From: Oryzicola mucosus | GTDB lineage: Bacteria > Pseudomonadota > Alphaproteobacteria > Rhizobiales > Rhizobiaceae | DNA length: 64,000 bases | Direction of reading: 5' to 3' | NCBI RefSeq assembly: GCF_014534685.1 | Contig: NZ_JACVVX010000001.1 | Span: 1,256,501-1,320,500 of the forward strand | Shown: positions 57,647 to 64,000 of the stretch, piece by piece | How the letters are laid out: every line of letters begins with the position of its first letter | Numbering within the stretch: position 1 is the first letter of the stretch | Made by a program: the position numbers and the translations under genes | Notes under the pieces: model-generated | What the model was told of the DNA's origin: nothing | What the model saw: only the letters and a program-made list of their open reading frames with translations | Databases searched by the model: none

Positions 57647-58228
57647 TCAGATGGCGCTGCCTGTCAAATCCTCGGTAATGGTCGACACCTCCTGCTGAGC
57701 GGAGCGCATCATCGGATAGATGGCCAGCACCTTTTCCCATGCCTGAAGCGCCAGTTCCTTGTCGCCATTCTCCGACATGATGCGGGCGATGCCCGAAAGC
57801 GCGCCGAAATGGCGCGGTTCGAGTTGCAGCGTGCGGTCGAGATCGCTCATCGACATCTTGAAATTGTTCATCAGATAGTGCGCGGTGGCGCGGCGGTTCC
57901 AGCCTTCGGCATAATCCGGCTTCAGCACCACGACCTGATCGAGAAAATCGAGTGCAACGTCGAACTTGCGTTCGTTCATCGCCTTCTGCGCCCAGCCCAT
58001 CATCAGGTCGACCGACGCGCTGCCGGACTCGGCCCAACGATTCTGGATGCGGGCGGCGATCCGCTCCGCTGCGCGCTCGTTGCGCTGGCGCTTCAGGTCC
58101 TTGAGAAGCGTATCGACCTGGCCTTGGCTGGGCACGGTCACCGGCCGACCGTTTTGCGCGGCAAAACCCACGGCAGGGGTCAGCAGCGCGAGGGAAAGGG
58201 CAAGTCTGAAAAGCAAAACGATCCGCAT
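57647..58228 (-). CDS. Periplasmic TPR-repeat protein
   Basis: A 193-residue protein with a signal peptide (MRIVLLFRLALSLALLTPAVGFA). Tetratricopeptide repeats lie in the second half, for example FDVALDFLDQVVVLKPDYAEGWNRR and the following repeat with LDRTLQLEPRHFGALSG. It is a likely protein-interaction scaffold in the periplasm, with no more specific function visible. It is downstream of rpmJ on the same strand but separated from it by about 90 bases. Confidence 0.82.
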   Translation of the reverse strand: MRIVLLFRLALSLALLTPAVGFAAQNGRPVTVPSQGQVDTLLKDLKRQRNERAAERIAARIQNRWAESGSASVDLMMGWAQKAMNERKFDVALDFLDQVVVLKPDYAEGWNRRATAHYLMNNFKMSMSDLDRTLQLEPRHFGALSGIARIMSENGDKELALQAWEKVLAIYPMMRSAQQEVSTITEDLTGSAI

Positions 58229-58321
58229 GCCGGAAATCTAGCTCCCGACAGCGGAACGTCAAACTGAATTTAGCGTGAACGGCGATGCCGGCTCATAAAA
58301 AGCTCGACCGTGCCGGTCTGC

Positions 58322-58447
58322 TCAGCCCTGGCGGGCCTTGAAGCGCGGTGCGCTCTTGTTGATGATGTAGATGCGGCCCTTGCGGCGAACCAGCTGGTTG
58401 TCGCGGTGGCGAGCCTTGAGTGCCTTCAGCGAATTCTTGATCTTCAT
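58322..58447 (-). CDS. rpmJ: 50S ribosomal protein L36
   Basis: A 41-residue basic ribosomal protein: [20 protein letters not shown] and then [20 protein letters not shown]. It is the cysteine-free L36 form usual in alphaproteobacteria, so it does not need zinc. It is short and often missed; the ATG sits after two GC-rich hairpins in the leader. It appears to be monocistronic. Confidence 0.95.
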   Translation of the reverse strand: MKIKNSLKALKARHRDNQLVRRKGRIYIINKSAPRFKARQG

Positions 58448-58465
58448 TGGTCTGACCCATCTGAT

Positions 58466-58514
58466 AGGGCCCGCTTCGGGCCGAAATGAAAGGCGCGCCA
58501 AAAGCGCGCCCGAA
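58466..58514 (-). promoter_or_regulatory. Two hairpins in the rpmJ leader
   Basis: On the minus strand GGGCGCGC-TTTT-GGCGCGCC (with TTTCATTTC after it) is followed by GGCCCG-AAG-CGGGCC, both before the rpmJ ATG. The first resembles a weak terminator, so attenuation of rpmJ is possible. Confidence 0.4.
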
Positions 58515-58631
58515 TTTGTGTGTGGCTCATAAACGAGGAGTCTCGGTTGTGTCAACCGCAGAGGCGCTTTTCAATGCTTTCCTCGGTCCCGCATTTGCCC
58601 AAAGGCGAAATTTGCCGCATCCTGGTGTTCC

Positions 58632-59069
58632 ATGAACGAAACTGCGAGACTGACAATGCGCCTGCCGATACGACTTGCCCTGATCGCTGTGGGTCTTCTT
58701 TATGCCGGGGCGGCTTCCGCCGCTGAATGCGACCCCAAGGACGAAAGCCAGATGGGCATGAACATCTGCGCAGCCGCGGACTACAAGGCAGCCGATACCA
58801 AGCTGAACGCGGCCTATGCCGAGATCGTCAGACGGCTGTCCGACGACGAAGACAGCAAGAAGCGCCTGCAGGCGGCCCAGCGCGCATGGATCGGCTTTCG
58901 CGATGCCGAGTGCAATTTCGCCACCGGCGATGCCCAGGATGGCTCGATCTATCCGATGCTGCAGTCCAATTGCCTGGAAGGGCTGACGCTGGACCGCGTC
59001 AAACAACTGGATGTCTATCTGCATTGCGAGGAAGGCGACATGAGCTGCCCCGTCCCCGCCGCGCCGTAA
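58632..59069 (+). CDS. LprI/DUF1311 family secreted protein
   Basis: A 145-residue protein with a signal peptide (residues 9-30, RLPIRLALIAVGLLYAGAASA). The DUF1311 domain has CDPKDESQMGMNICAAADYK, DTKLNAAYAEI, QRAWIGFRDAEC and an additional C-terminal cysteine pair. Relatives include the LprI lysozyme inhibitor of mycobacteria, so envelope protection is possible but unproven. An ATG eight codons downstream is an alternative start. Confidence 0.82.
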   Translation: MNETARLTMRLPIRLALIAVGLLYAGAASAAECDPKDESQMGMNICAAADYKAADTKLNAAYAEIVRRLSDDEDSKKRLQAAQRAWIGFRDAECNFATGDAQDGSIYPMLQSNCLEGLTLDRVKQLDVYLHCEEGDMSCPVPAAP

Positions 59070-59085
59070 ACGGCGGACTTCGAAG

Positions 59086-60162
59086 TCAGGCGATCAACCG
59101 GGTGAAATGCCCCATCTTCCGGCCAGGTCGCGCCTCGGCTTTGCCGTAGAGATGGACGATCGTGTCAGTCTCACTCAGCAGCGATTCGAACCGGGCGATA
59201 TCGTCGCCGATCAGGTTTTCCATCACGCAGTCGGAATGACGCTTCGGATTGCCCAACGGCAGACCGGCGACCGCGCGGATGTGTTGCTCGAATTGCGAGA
59301 CGGCACAGGCGGCCTCCGTCCAATGGCCGGAATTGTGCACGCGCGGGGCGACCTCATTGGCAATCAGCCCACCATCCGGCAACACGAAGAACTCGACGCC
59401 GATGACGCCGACATAATCCAAAGCGGCAAGAATTCGGCGCGCGGCCTCGCGGGCTGCGATGGCCGTTGCCGCCGAGATCGCGGCGGGCACGGCGGAGCTG
59501 TGCAGGATGCCGTCCCTGTGGACGTTCTCCGCAGGATCGTAGACCGCAAGAGAGCCGTCTATGCCGCGCGCGGCGATGACAGAGATTTCCTTCTCGAAGG
59601 GCACGAAGGATTCGAGGATCAGCGGAACGTCGCCCATTGCCGCGCAGGTGCCGTCAAAGCCGCCGCTTCCGACATTCCGGAATACGCGCTGACCCTTGCC
59701 GTCATAGCCCATGCGGCGGGTCTTGAGGATGCCGCTGCCATCGAAGCGGGCGAGCGCGTCGGCAAGCTGCGCGTCGTCCTCGACGGGCAGGAACCGCGCG
59801 GTCTCGATGTTGATGCCGTTCAGGAAATTCTTCTCGACAAGGCGGTCCTGCGAGACTTCCAGCGCCTTGGCCGGAGGATAGACCGGCACCGAGCGCGCCA
59901 GTCGTTCGGCCGCCGACACCGGCACGTTTTCGAATTCGTAGGTGACGACGGCACAGCTCCGCGCCAGTTCGTCGAGCCCGGCGGGGTCGTCATAGGCGGC
60001 GACGATCTGGCGGTTGGCGACCTGCGCGGCCGGGCAGTCGGCGTGCGGTTCGAGCACGATGATGCGATAGCCGAGCCGTGCTGCCGACATGGCAAGCATG
60101 CGTCCCAGCTGCCCGCCGCCGATGATGCCGATGGTGGAGCCCAAGGGAAGGGAAGCGGTCAT
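59086..60162 (-). CDS. purK: N5-carboxyaminoimidazole ribonucleotide synthase
   Basis: ATP-grasp enzyme of purine synthesis that carboxylates AIR with bicarbonate. The 358-residue protein starts [20 protein letters not shown], followed by [14 protein letters not shown] and [13 protein letters not shown], the ATP and metal loops. Its ATG overlaps the purE stop (ATGA), the standard purEK arrangement. Confidence 0.96.
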   Translation of the reverse strand: MTASLPLGSTIGIIGGGQLGRMLAMSAARLGYRIIVLEPHADCPAAQVANRQIVAAYDDPAGLDELARSCAVVTYEFENVPVSAAERLARSVPVYPPAKALEVSQDRLVEKNFLNGINIETARFLPVEDDAQLADALARFDGSGILKTRRMGYDGKGQRVFRNVGSGGFDGTCAAMGDVPLILESFVPFEKEISVIAARGIDGSLAVYDPAENVHRDGILHSSAVPAAISAATAIAAREAARRILAALDYVGVIGVEFFVLPDGGLIANEVAPRVHNSGHWTEAACAVSQFEQHIRAVAGLPLGNPKRHSDCVMENLIGDDIARFESLLSETDTIVHLYGKAEARPGRKMGHFTRLIA

Positions 60163-60656
60163 GCGTCGTCCGAAGGTGTTTCAGCCACTTTGGCGGTCTG
60201 GCCGCTGCGCCAGTCTTCAAGACGGCTTGCCAGCGCCTCGTCGCTCAGGGCCAGGACTGCCGCCGCCAGAAGGGCGGCGTTGGCGGCGCCCGCCTTGCCG
60301 ATGGCGAGCGTGCCGACGGGAATGCCGGCCGGCATCTGGACGATGGACAGAAGCGAGTCCTGTCCCGACAGCGCCTTGGATTCGACCGGCACGCCGAACA
60401 CCGGCAGCACAGTCATGGCAGCGGTCATGCCGGGCAGATGGGCAGCCCCGCCCGCGCCCGCGATGATGACGCGGAAGCCGGCCGCCTTGGCTGATTTGGC
60501 GAAGTCATAGAGGCGGTCTGGCGTGCGATGCGCCGAGATAATGCGCGCTTCATGCGAGACGCCAAGGATTTCGAGGATGTCGGCGGCGTGGCGCATCGTC
60601 GCCCAGTCCGACTGACTGCCCATGATGATGGCGACGTCGACGCGCTTTTGCTGCAA
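60159..60656 (-). CDS. purE: N5-carboxyaminoimidazole ribonucleotide mutase
   Basis: Moves the carboxyl group to give CAIR after PurK. The class I PurE motif [14 protein letters not shown] and SAHRTPDRL, with the catalytic histidine, are followed by [15 protein letters not shown] start at 60656 gives 165 residues, the usual length, with GAAGGGA eight bases upstream. A GTG at 60689 would add 11 residues. It is the first gene of purEK. Confidence 0.94.
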   Translation of the reverse strand: MQQKRVDVAIIMGSQSDWATMRHAADILEILGVSHEARIISAHRTPDRLYDFAKSAKAAGFRVIIAGAGGAAHLPGMTAAMTVLPVFGVPVESKALSGQDSLLSIVQMPAGIPVGTLAIGKAGAANAALLAAAVLALSDEALASRLEDWRSGQTAKVAETPSDDA

Positions 60657-60729
60657 TGGCCAGTCCCTTCGAGGCGCTAAAACGGCCACGTAGCCGAATT
60701 TCCACCCTGCCGCAAGGACGGTGCGGCGC

Positions 60730-60933
60730 TCAGGCGATGATGTCGGGGATGATGCGGTCTTCGATCGCCCTCAGCTTGTCCTTGATGACGAGCTTCTTCT
60801 TTTTCATGCGCTGTATCTGCAGGGTATCGCAGCCGACGGCGATCATCGCGTTGATGGCCGCGTCGAAATCGGCATGTTCCTGTTTCAACCGTGCAAAATC
60901 GAGCCGAACTTCGGCCTGTTCCTGTTCCGACAT
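60730..60933 (-). CDS. DUF465/YdcH family small protein
   Basis: A 67-residue helical protein: [41 protein letters not shown] and the end IIPDIIA, typical of YdcH. Two helices form a hairpin. Function unknown. The ATG of MSEQEQAEV was chosen; two longer in-frame starts exist (13 and 28 codons upstream). It is upstream of purE on the same strand. Confidence 0.82.
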   Translation of the reverse strand: MSEQEQAEVRLDFARLKQEHADFDAAINAMIAVGCDTLQIQRMKKKKLVIKDKLRAIEDRIIPDIIA

Positions 60934-61169
60934 GTCCACCGTGTGCAAATTATTTGCGCCTTTCGACGCCATCGTGGCAAGACCAGCACCCTTGCGGCGC
61001 AGTGGCGGCTTGCCCATATCATATTTTAGCCCTGCGGGAAATAATACCACACCGCATTCGACATGGCGGATTTTAGGTGGCAAACTGTCACCGTACCGTC
61101 ACACGGCGTAGCCAGCGGTGGATACGCCTCCGACAGGGTCCACGAGGAACTGAAAGGGAGATTCAATCC

Positions 61170-61349
61170 ATGTCTCTTGCATCCCATCTTGAAGAACTTC
61201 AGCGCAAACATGGCGATATGGAACGTCAACTCGACCAAGCCTTGAACCATCCGTCGATTGACGATCTTGAAATCGCAACGTTGAAGCGTCGAAAGCTGGC
61301 ACTCAAGGACGAGATTGAGAAGCTGCGGTCGCAACCGACCCGGCATTGA
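61170..61349 (+). CDS. DUF465/YdcH family small protein, second copy
   Basis: A 59-residue helical hairpin: ASHLEELQRKHGDMERQLDQA then IATLKRRKLALKDEIEKL. It belongs to the same family as the divergent gene to the left, so the two paralogues sit head to head. AAGGGAGA upstream supports the start. It is followed by an AAGCCGC-GGCTT-type hairpin that could terminate it. Confidence 0.85.
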   Translation: MSLASHLEELQRKHGDMERQLDQALNHPSIDDLEIATLKRRKLALKDEIEKLRSQPTRH

Positions 61350-61466
61350 TTTCAAGCCGCTTCGCGGCTTTAAAAGCCGGCGGCGGATCATTCCGCCGTC
61401 GGTTTATTTCGGGCAAGTCCAAGTTCTAAAAATGGCCAACAAGACGACGCTGCGACCATGCGCGTC

Positions 61467-61730
61467 TCACGCTTCCCAGAACTGATCCAGCCAGATATTG
61501 AGCTTTACAAAGCCGTCTGAACTGACGGCGTAGACCCGGCGGGTGCCTTCCGCGCGGGCGCTGACGAGACCGGCATCCAGAAGCACCTTAAGATGCTGGG
61601 AGACTGCCGGCCGCGATACCGGCAGTCCGGAAGCGAGTTCACCGACAGTCTTTGGCCCGCGCCTAAGCTCTTCCAGCAGATGCCGGCGGTTGGGGTCGGC
61701 AATGGCGACGAAAGAGTCATTCGCGTTCAT
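61467..61730 (-). CDS. ArsR-family HTH transcriptional regulator
   Basis: An 87-residue winged-helix regulator: FVAIADPNRRHLLEELRRGPKTVGELA, the recognition helix LPVSRPAVSQHLKVLLDAGLV, and the wing RAEGTRRVYAVSS. It lacks the CVC metal site of ArsR itself, so it is probably not metal-responsive. It resembles the group paired with SRPBCC-domain proteins, but no such partner is adjacent. Next to it on the same strand is the MFS transporter. Confidence 0.88.
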   Translation of the reverse strand: MNANDSFVAIADPNRRHLLEELRRGPKTVGELASGLPVSRPAVSQHLKVLLDAGLVSARAEGTRRVYAVSSDGFVKLNIWLDQFWEA

Positions 61731-61768
61731 TGCTTATTCTTGCAGCAAGGCGCGAGAAATCACAACCT

Positions 61769-63058
61769 TTACGACGAGGCAGGCTGCGGCGCTTCGTTTT
61801 CGGCATCGGCGTTTTCCGGGCTCGCTTCCGAACGGGGGTCGAGCCTGAGCGCTTCCGGCGTCACCGCCCGCTCGGACGGCAGCGTTTTGAACGCCTCACG
61901 GTCTCCGATGGGCACCGGCGCGCGGCGACGGATGCGCAGAAGCGTGTAGCCGGCCAGGCCGAAATGCGCGAGCGCCGTCGCCAGGAACAGGCCCTCCGGT
62001 CGCAGCCATCCCATCAGCCCTGCGGCGATGATCGGGCCGATCATGGTGCCGAAGCCGTAGAGCAGCAGAAGCCCGCCGGAAATCTTGACGAAATCCTCCG
62101 GTGAGGCGTGGTCGTTGGCATGCGCCACGGCGAGCGAATAGAGCGTGTAGGCGAAAGCGCCGTAGCAAGCCGTCATGGCGATGACGAAGCCGCTCGATCG
62201 CGGCGCAACGAGAAACAGCAGCACTGCGAAAATTGTCGACAAAAGCGCACCGCCGGCCAGTACGAAGCGCCGGTCTGTGCGGTCGGAAATGCGGCCGATC
62301 GGCATCTGCAGCGCCGCCCCCGCCACCACCGTCAGGCTCATCATCAGCGCGATATGCGCCGTCGAGATGCCGATGCGGGCGCCATAGACCGCGCCCAACG
62401 TTCCCCAGGCGCCATTGGCGACGCCGATCAGCACGCAGGCGATGGAGGAGACCGGCGAATTGGCATAAAGGCCCTTGATGTCGAGCTTGACGTCGCGCAG
62501 CGGGTTGGGGTGCGCGGCGCTCGAGACGGCCGTCGGGATCAGCGACAGGCAGAACAGGATGCCTGCGACCATGAACAGGGAATCGTTGCCGACGTCGCCT
62601 GCGGCGACCATCATCTGCCCCGCCATGATCGAGGCATAGGTGACCATCATGTAGAGGCCGAAGACCGTGCCGCGGTTCTTGTTGGTGGCGCGCTCATTGA
62701 GCCAGCTCTCGATGATCATGAAGGCGCCGGCCATGGTGAAGCCGGTGAAGGCGCGCAGGACGATCCACACCTGTTCCTGGATGATCAACCCGGTCAACAG
62801 AGCGATGATCGCCCCGGACGCCGCGAAGGTCGAGAAGGCGCGGACGTGGCCGGCGCGGCGCACCAGACGTGGCGCAAAGACGCAGCCTGCGACGAAGCCG
62901 CCTGCCCAGGCCGTACCCATCAGACCCAGCGAAACGGTCGAAAACCCTTCGACCTGTCCTCGCAGCGGCAGAAGAAGCCCGTGCAAACCGGATGCGGCAA
63001 GCAGGAATGCCGTGCCGCGCAGCAGCGAAAGGATGGGGCGGTAGTCTGCAAACATCAT
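61769..63058 (-). CDS. MFS transporter (YcaD-like)
   Basis: A 429-residue inner-membrane transporter with 12 hydrophobic segments. The MFS loop motif is GRISDRTDRRFVL after helix 8. Other core features are STVSLGLMGTAWAGGFVAGC and SWLNERATNKNRGTVFGLYM, as in the YcaD/YfkF group. It has a short charged C-terminal tail. The substrate is unknown. The ArsR-like gene lies immediately downstream, 38 bases away. Confidence 0.88.
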   Translation of the reverse strand: MMFADYRPILSLLRGTAFLLAASGLHGLLLPLRGQVEGFSTVSLGLMGTAWAGGFVAGCVFAPRLVRRAGHVRAFSTFAASGAIIALLTGLIIQEQVWIVLRAFTGFTMAGAFMIIESWLNERATNKNRGTVFGLYMMVTYASIMAGQMMVAAGDVGNDSLFMVAGILFCLSLIPTAVSSAAHPNPLRDVKLDIKGLYANSPVSSIACVLIGVANGAWGTLGAVYGARIGISTAHIALMMSLTVVAGAALQMPIGRISDRTDRRFVLAGGALLSTIFAVLLFLVAPRSSGFVIAMTACYGAFAYTLYSLAVAHANDHASPEDFVKISGGLLLLYGFGTMIGPIIAAGLMGWLRPEGLFLATALAHFGLAGYTLLRIRRRAPVPIGDREAFKTLPSERAVTPEALRLDPRSEASPENADAENEAPQPASS

Positions 63059-63214
63059 GTCATTCCGGGTTTTTGGCCGAGTTTTGGCCGAGTTCTGGTC
63101 GAACTTCCTGCTGGCGAAGCTCCAGCGCAGTGATTCGTCTCGGCGGCGGCGGTGCTGATTCCATCCCGCTTTAGACAGCGATGCTGGCGATGATGCGACA
63201 GCGGCGCGTTTTTA

Positions 63215-63409
63215 TCATCTCGGTTTGAACAGCGATTCGGCCACGGATTTGCTGCTCGTCTTGGACGCTATTTCCGCCTCAAGGCGACCGGCCTCAGCTT
63301 TCAGAATCGCGATGCGCTCCTGGAGGTCGGCGACCGAAAGCAAAGAAAGATCCTGTCCGATTTCGTGCTGGCGGTTGGTCCTGCGGGGTTCTTCGTCGAA
63401 AACAGCCAT
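63215..63409 (-). CDS. DUF1192 family small protein
   Basis: A 64-residue protein: MAVFDEEPRR, LSLLSVADLQERIAILKAEA and IASKTSSKSVAESLFK match the alphaproteobacterial DUF1192 family of unknown function. GAGGACCC precedes the ATG. It is divergent from the quinone oxidoreductase gene, a usual neighbour in Rhizobiales. Confidence 0.88.
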   Translation of the reverse strand: MAVFDEEPRRTNRQHEIGQDLSLLSVADLQERIAILKAEAGRLEAEIASKTSSKSVAESLFKPR

Positions 63410-63519
63410 TCCGGGTCCTCGCTTCCTGTTGTTTGCCTCCGCCGACGAACAGAATACATAGAGCATGGACAGCGATGCAAACCCCTGCAAGCGCTTGCAA
63501 GACAGAAAAGCAGGTTCCC

Positions 63520-64000
63520 ATGGCGATTGACAGCAGCATTCCCGCAAAGATGACGGCGGTGGCGATCTCATCTCCCGGCGGCCCCCGCGTGCTGAAGGCC
63601 GAGCGGCGCGACGTGCCCCAGCCCGGGCAAAACGAGGTGCTGGTCCGGGTGCGGGCGGCGGGCGTCAACCGGCCCGACGTGCAGCAGCGCAAGGGCGCCT
63701 ATCCGCCGCCGCCCGGCGCCTCCGATCTGCCGGGTCTGGAAGTCTCGGGCGAGGTGGTCGCGGTTGGTGAGGGGGCGGTCCGCTGGCGGCCGGGCGATGC
63801 GGTCTGCGCTCTGACCAATGGCGGCGGCTATGCCGAATATGTCGCCGTGCATGAGAGCAATGCGCTGCCCATCCCGCATGGCTTCACCTTCACCGAAGCT
63901 GCCGCCATCCCCGAAACCTTCTTCACCGTGTGGCACAATGTGTTCCAGCGCGGCGGCCTGAAGGCAGGCGAGGTGCTGCTGCTGCATGGTGGCTCGTCCG
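63520..64000 (+). CDS. NAD(P)H quinone oxidoreductase, zinc-independent MDR family (3' truncated)
   Basis: The first 160 residues of a medium-chain dehydrogenase/reductase of the PIG3/QOR type, running off the right edge. The start is ATG at 63520. Visible motifs include KMTAVAISSPGGPRVL, AAGVNRPDVQQRKGAYPPPPGAS and EVVAVGEGAVRWRPGDAV. The catalytic tail VLLLHGGSS is where the nucleotide-binding GxGxxG would follow. No zinc-binding cysteine is seen, as in quinone oxidoreductases. Confidence 0.9.
   Translation, partial: MAIDSSIPAKMTAVAISSPGGPRVLKAERRDVPQPGQNEVLVRVRAAGVNRPDVQQRKGAYPPPPGASDLPGLEVSGEVVAVGEGAVRWRPGDAVCALTNGGGYAEYVAVHESNALPIPHGFTFTEAAAIPETFFTVWHNVFQRGGLKAGEVLLLHGGSS

Overview
The window reads as a chromosomal segment of a GC-rich alphaproteobacterium of the Rhizobiales (Hyphomicrobiales), most likely a Mesorhizobium-like member of the Phyllobacteriaceae. 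The evidence is the gene order pal-cpoB-tilS-ftsH-glmM, the helicase-S4-fdxA-carD block next to an RpoH2-type sigma factor, GapR (DUF2312), a PhaR/PhaA/PhaB polyhydroxybutyrate module, the alphaproteobacterial serC leader, and many palindromic intergenic repeats of the kind common in this group. The species assignment is inference.

Layout. 1-3.6 kb: the end of a carbohydrate ABC importer (permease, ATPase) with a sugar-phosphate isomerase and a Gfo/Idh/MocA dehydrogenase. 3.6-9.2 kb: four membrane-protein genes, three of them GT-C/DUF2142-like; the rightward three are clearly AT-rich and look acquired. 9.2-12.3 kb: serC-serA behind a candidate serC leader RNA, then a HicBA toxin-antitoxin pair. 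12.8-17.1 kb: an EamA exporter, purA and a Pro/Ala-rich membrane protein. 17.1-24.1 kb: CcdAB, the ABC-F ATPase Uup, thiamine pyrophosphokinase and, divergently, a TPP riboswitch driving thiBPQ. 24.3-32 kb: an M48 lipoprotein protease, rpoH2 with an EcfG-type promoter, carD, fdxA, an S4 protein and an SUV3-like helicase. 32.6-36 kb: phaB and phaA, with divergent phaR and a GlcG/HbpS protein.

36.3-43.6 kb holds the most distinctive region: a compact minus-strand coenzyme F420 locus, cofG-cofH-cofD-cof(C+E)-fgd plus a second LLM-class oxidoreductase. It encodes FO synthesis, phospholactyl-FO formation, glutamylation and a glucose-6-phosphate:F420 oxidoreductase that keeps the substrate-binding residues of the mycobacterial enzyme. 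CofC and CofE are one polypeptide, and the linker between them is encoded by a copy of the palindromic repeat that is otherwise found between genes.

44-51.9 kb: an outer-membrane beta-barrel, glmM, ftsH, tilS, cpoB and pal. 52.3-57.6 kb: gapR, a DUF1244 protein, N-formylglutamate amidohydrolase, a DUF1036 protein overlapping pyk, ParDE and an alpha/beta hydrolase. 57.6-64 kb: a TPR protein, rpmJ, an LprI-like protein, purE-purK, two small DUF465 proteins, an ArsR-like regulator, an MFS transporter, a DUF1192 protein and the start of a quinone oxidoreductase that leaves the window.

No tRNA, rRNA, CRISPR array, insertion sequence or prophage was recognised. The long open frames antisense to housekeeping genes are GC-rich shadows and are not annotated.
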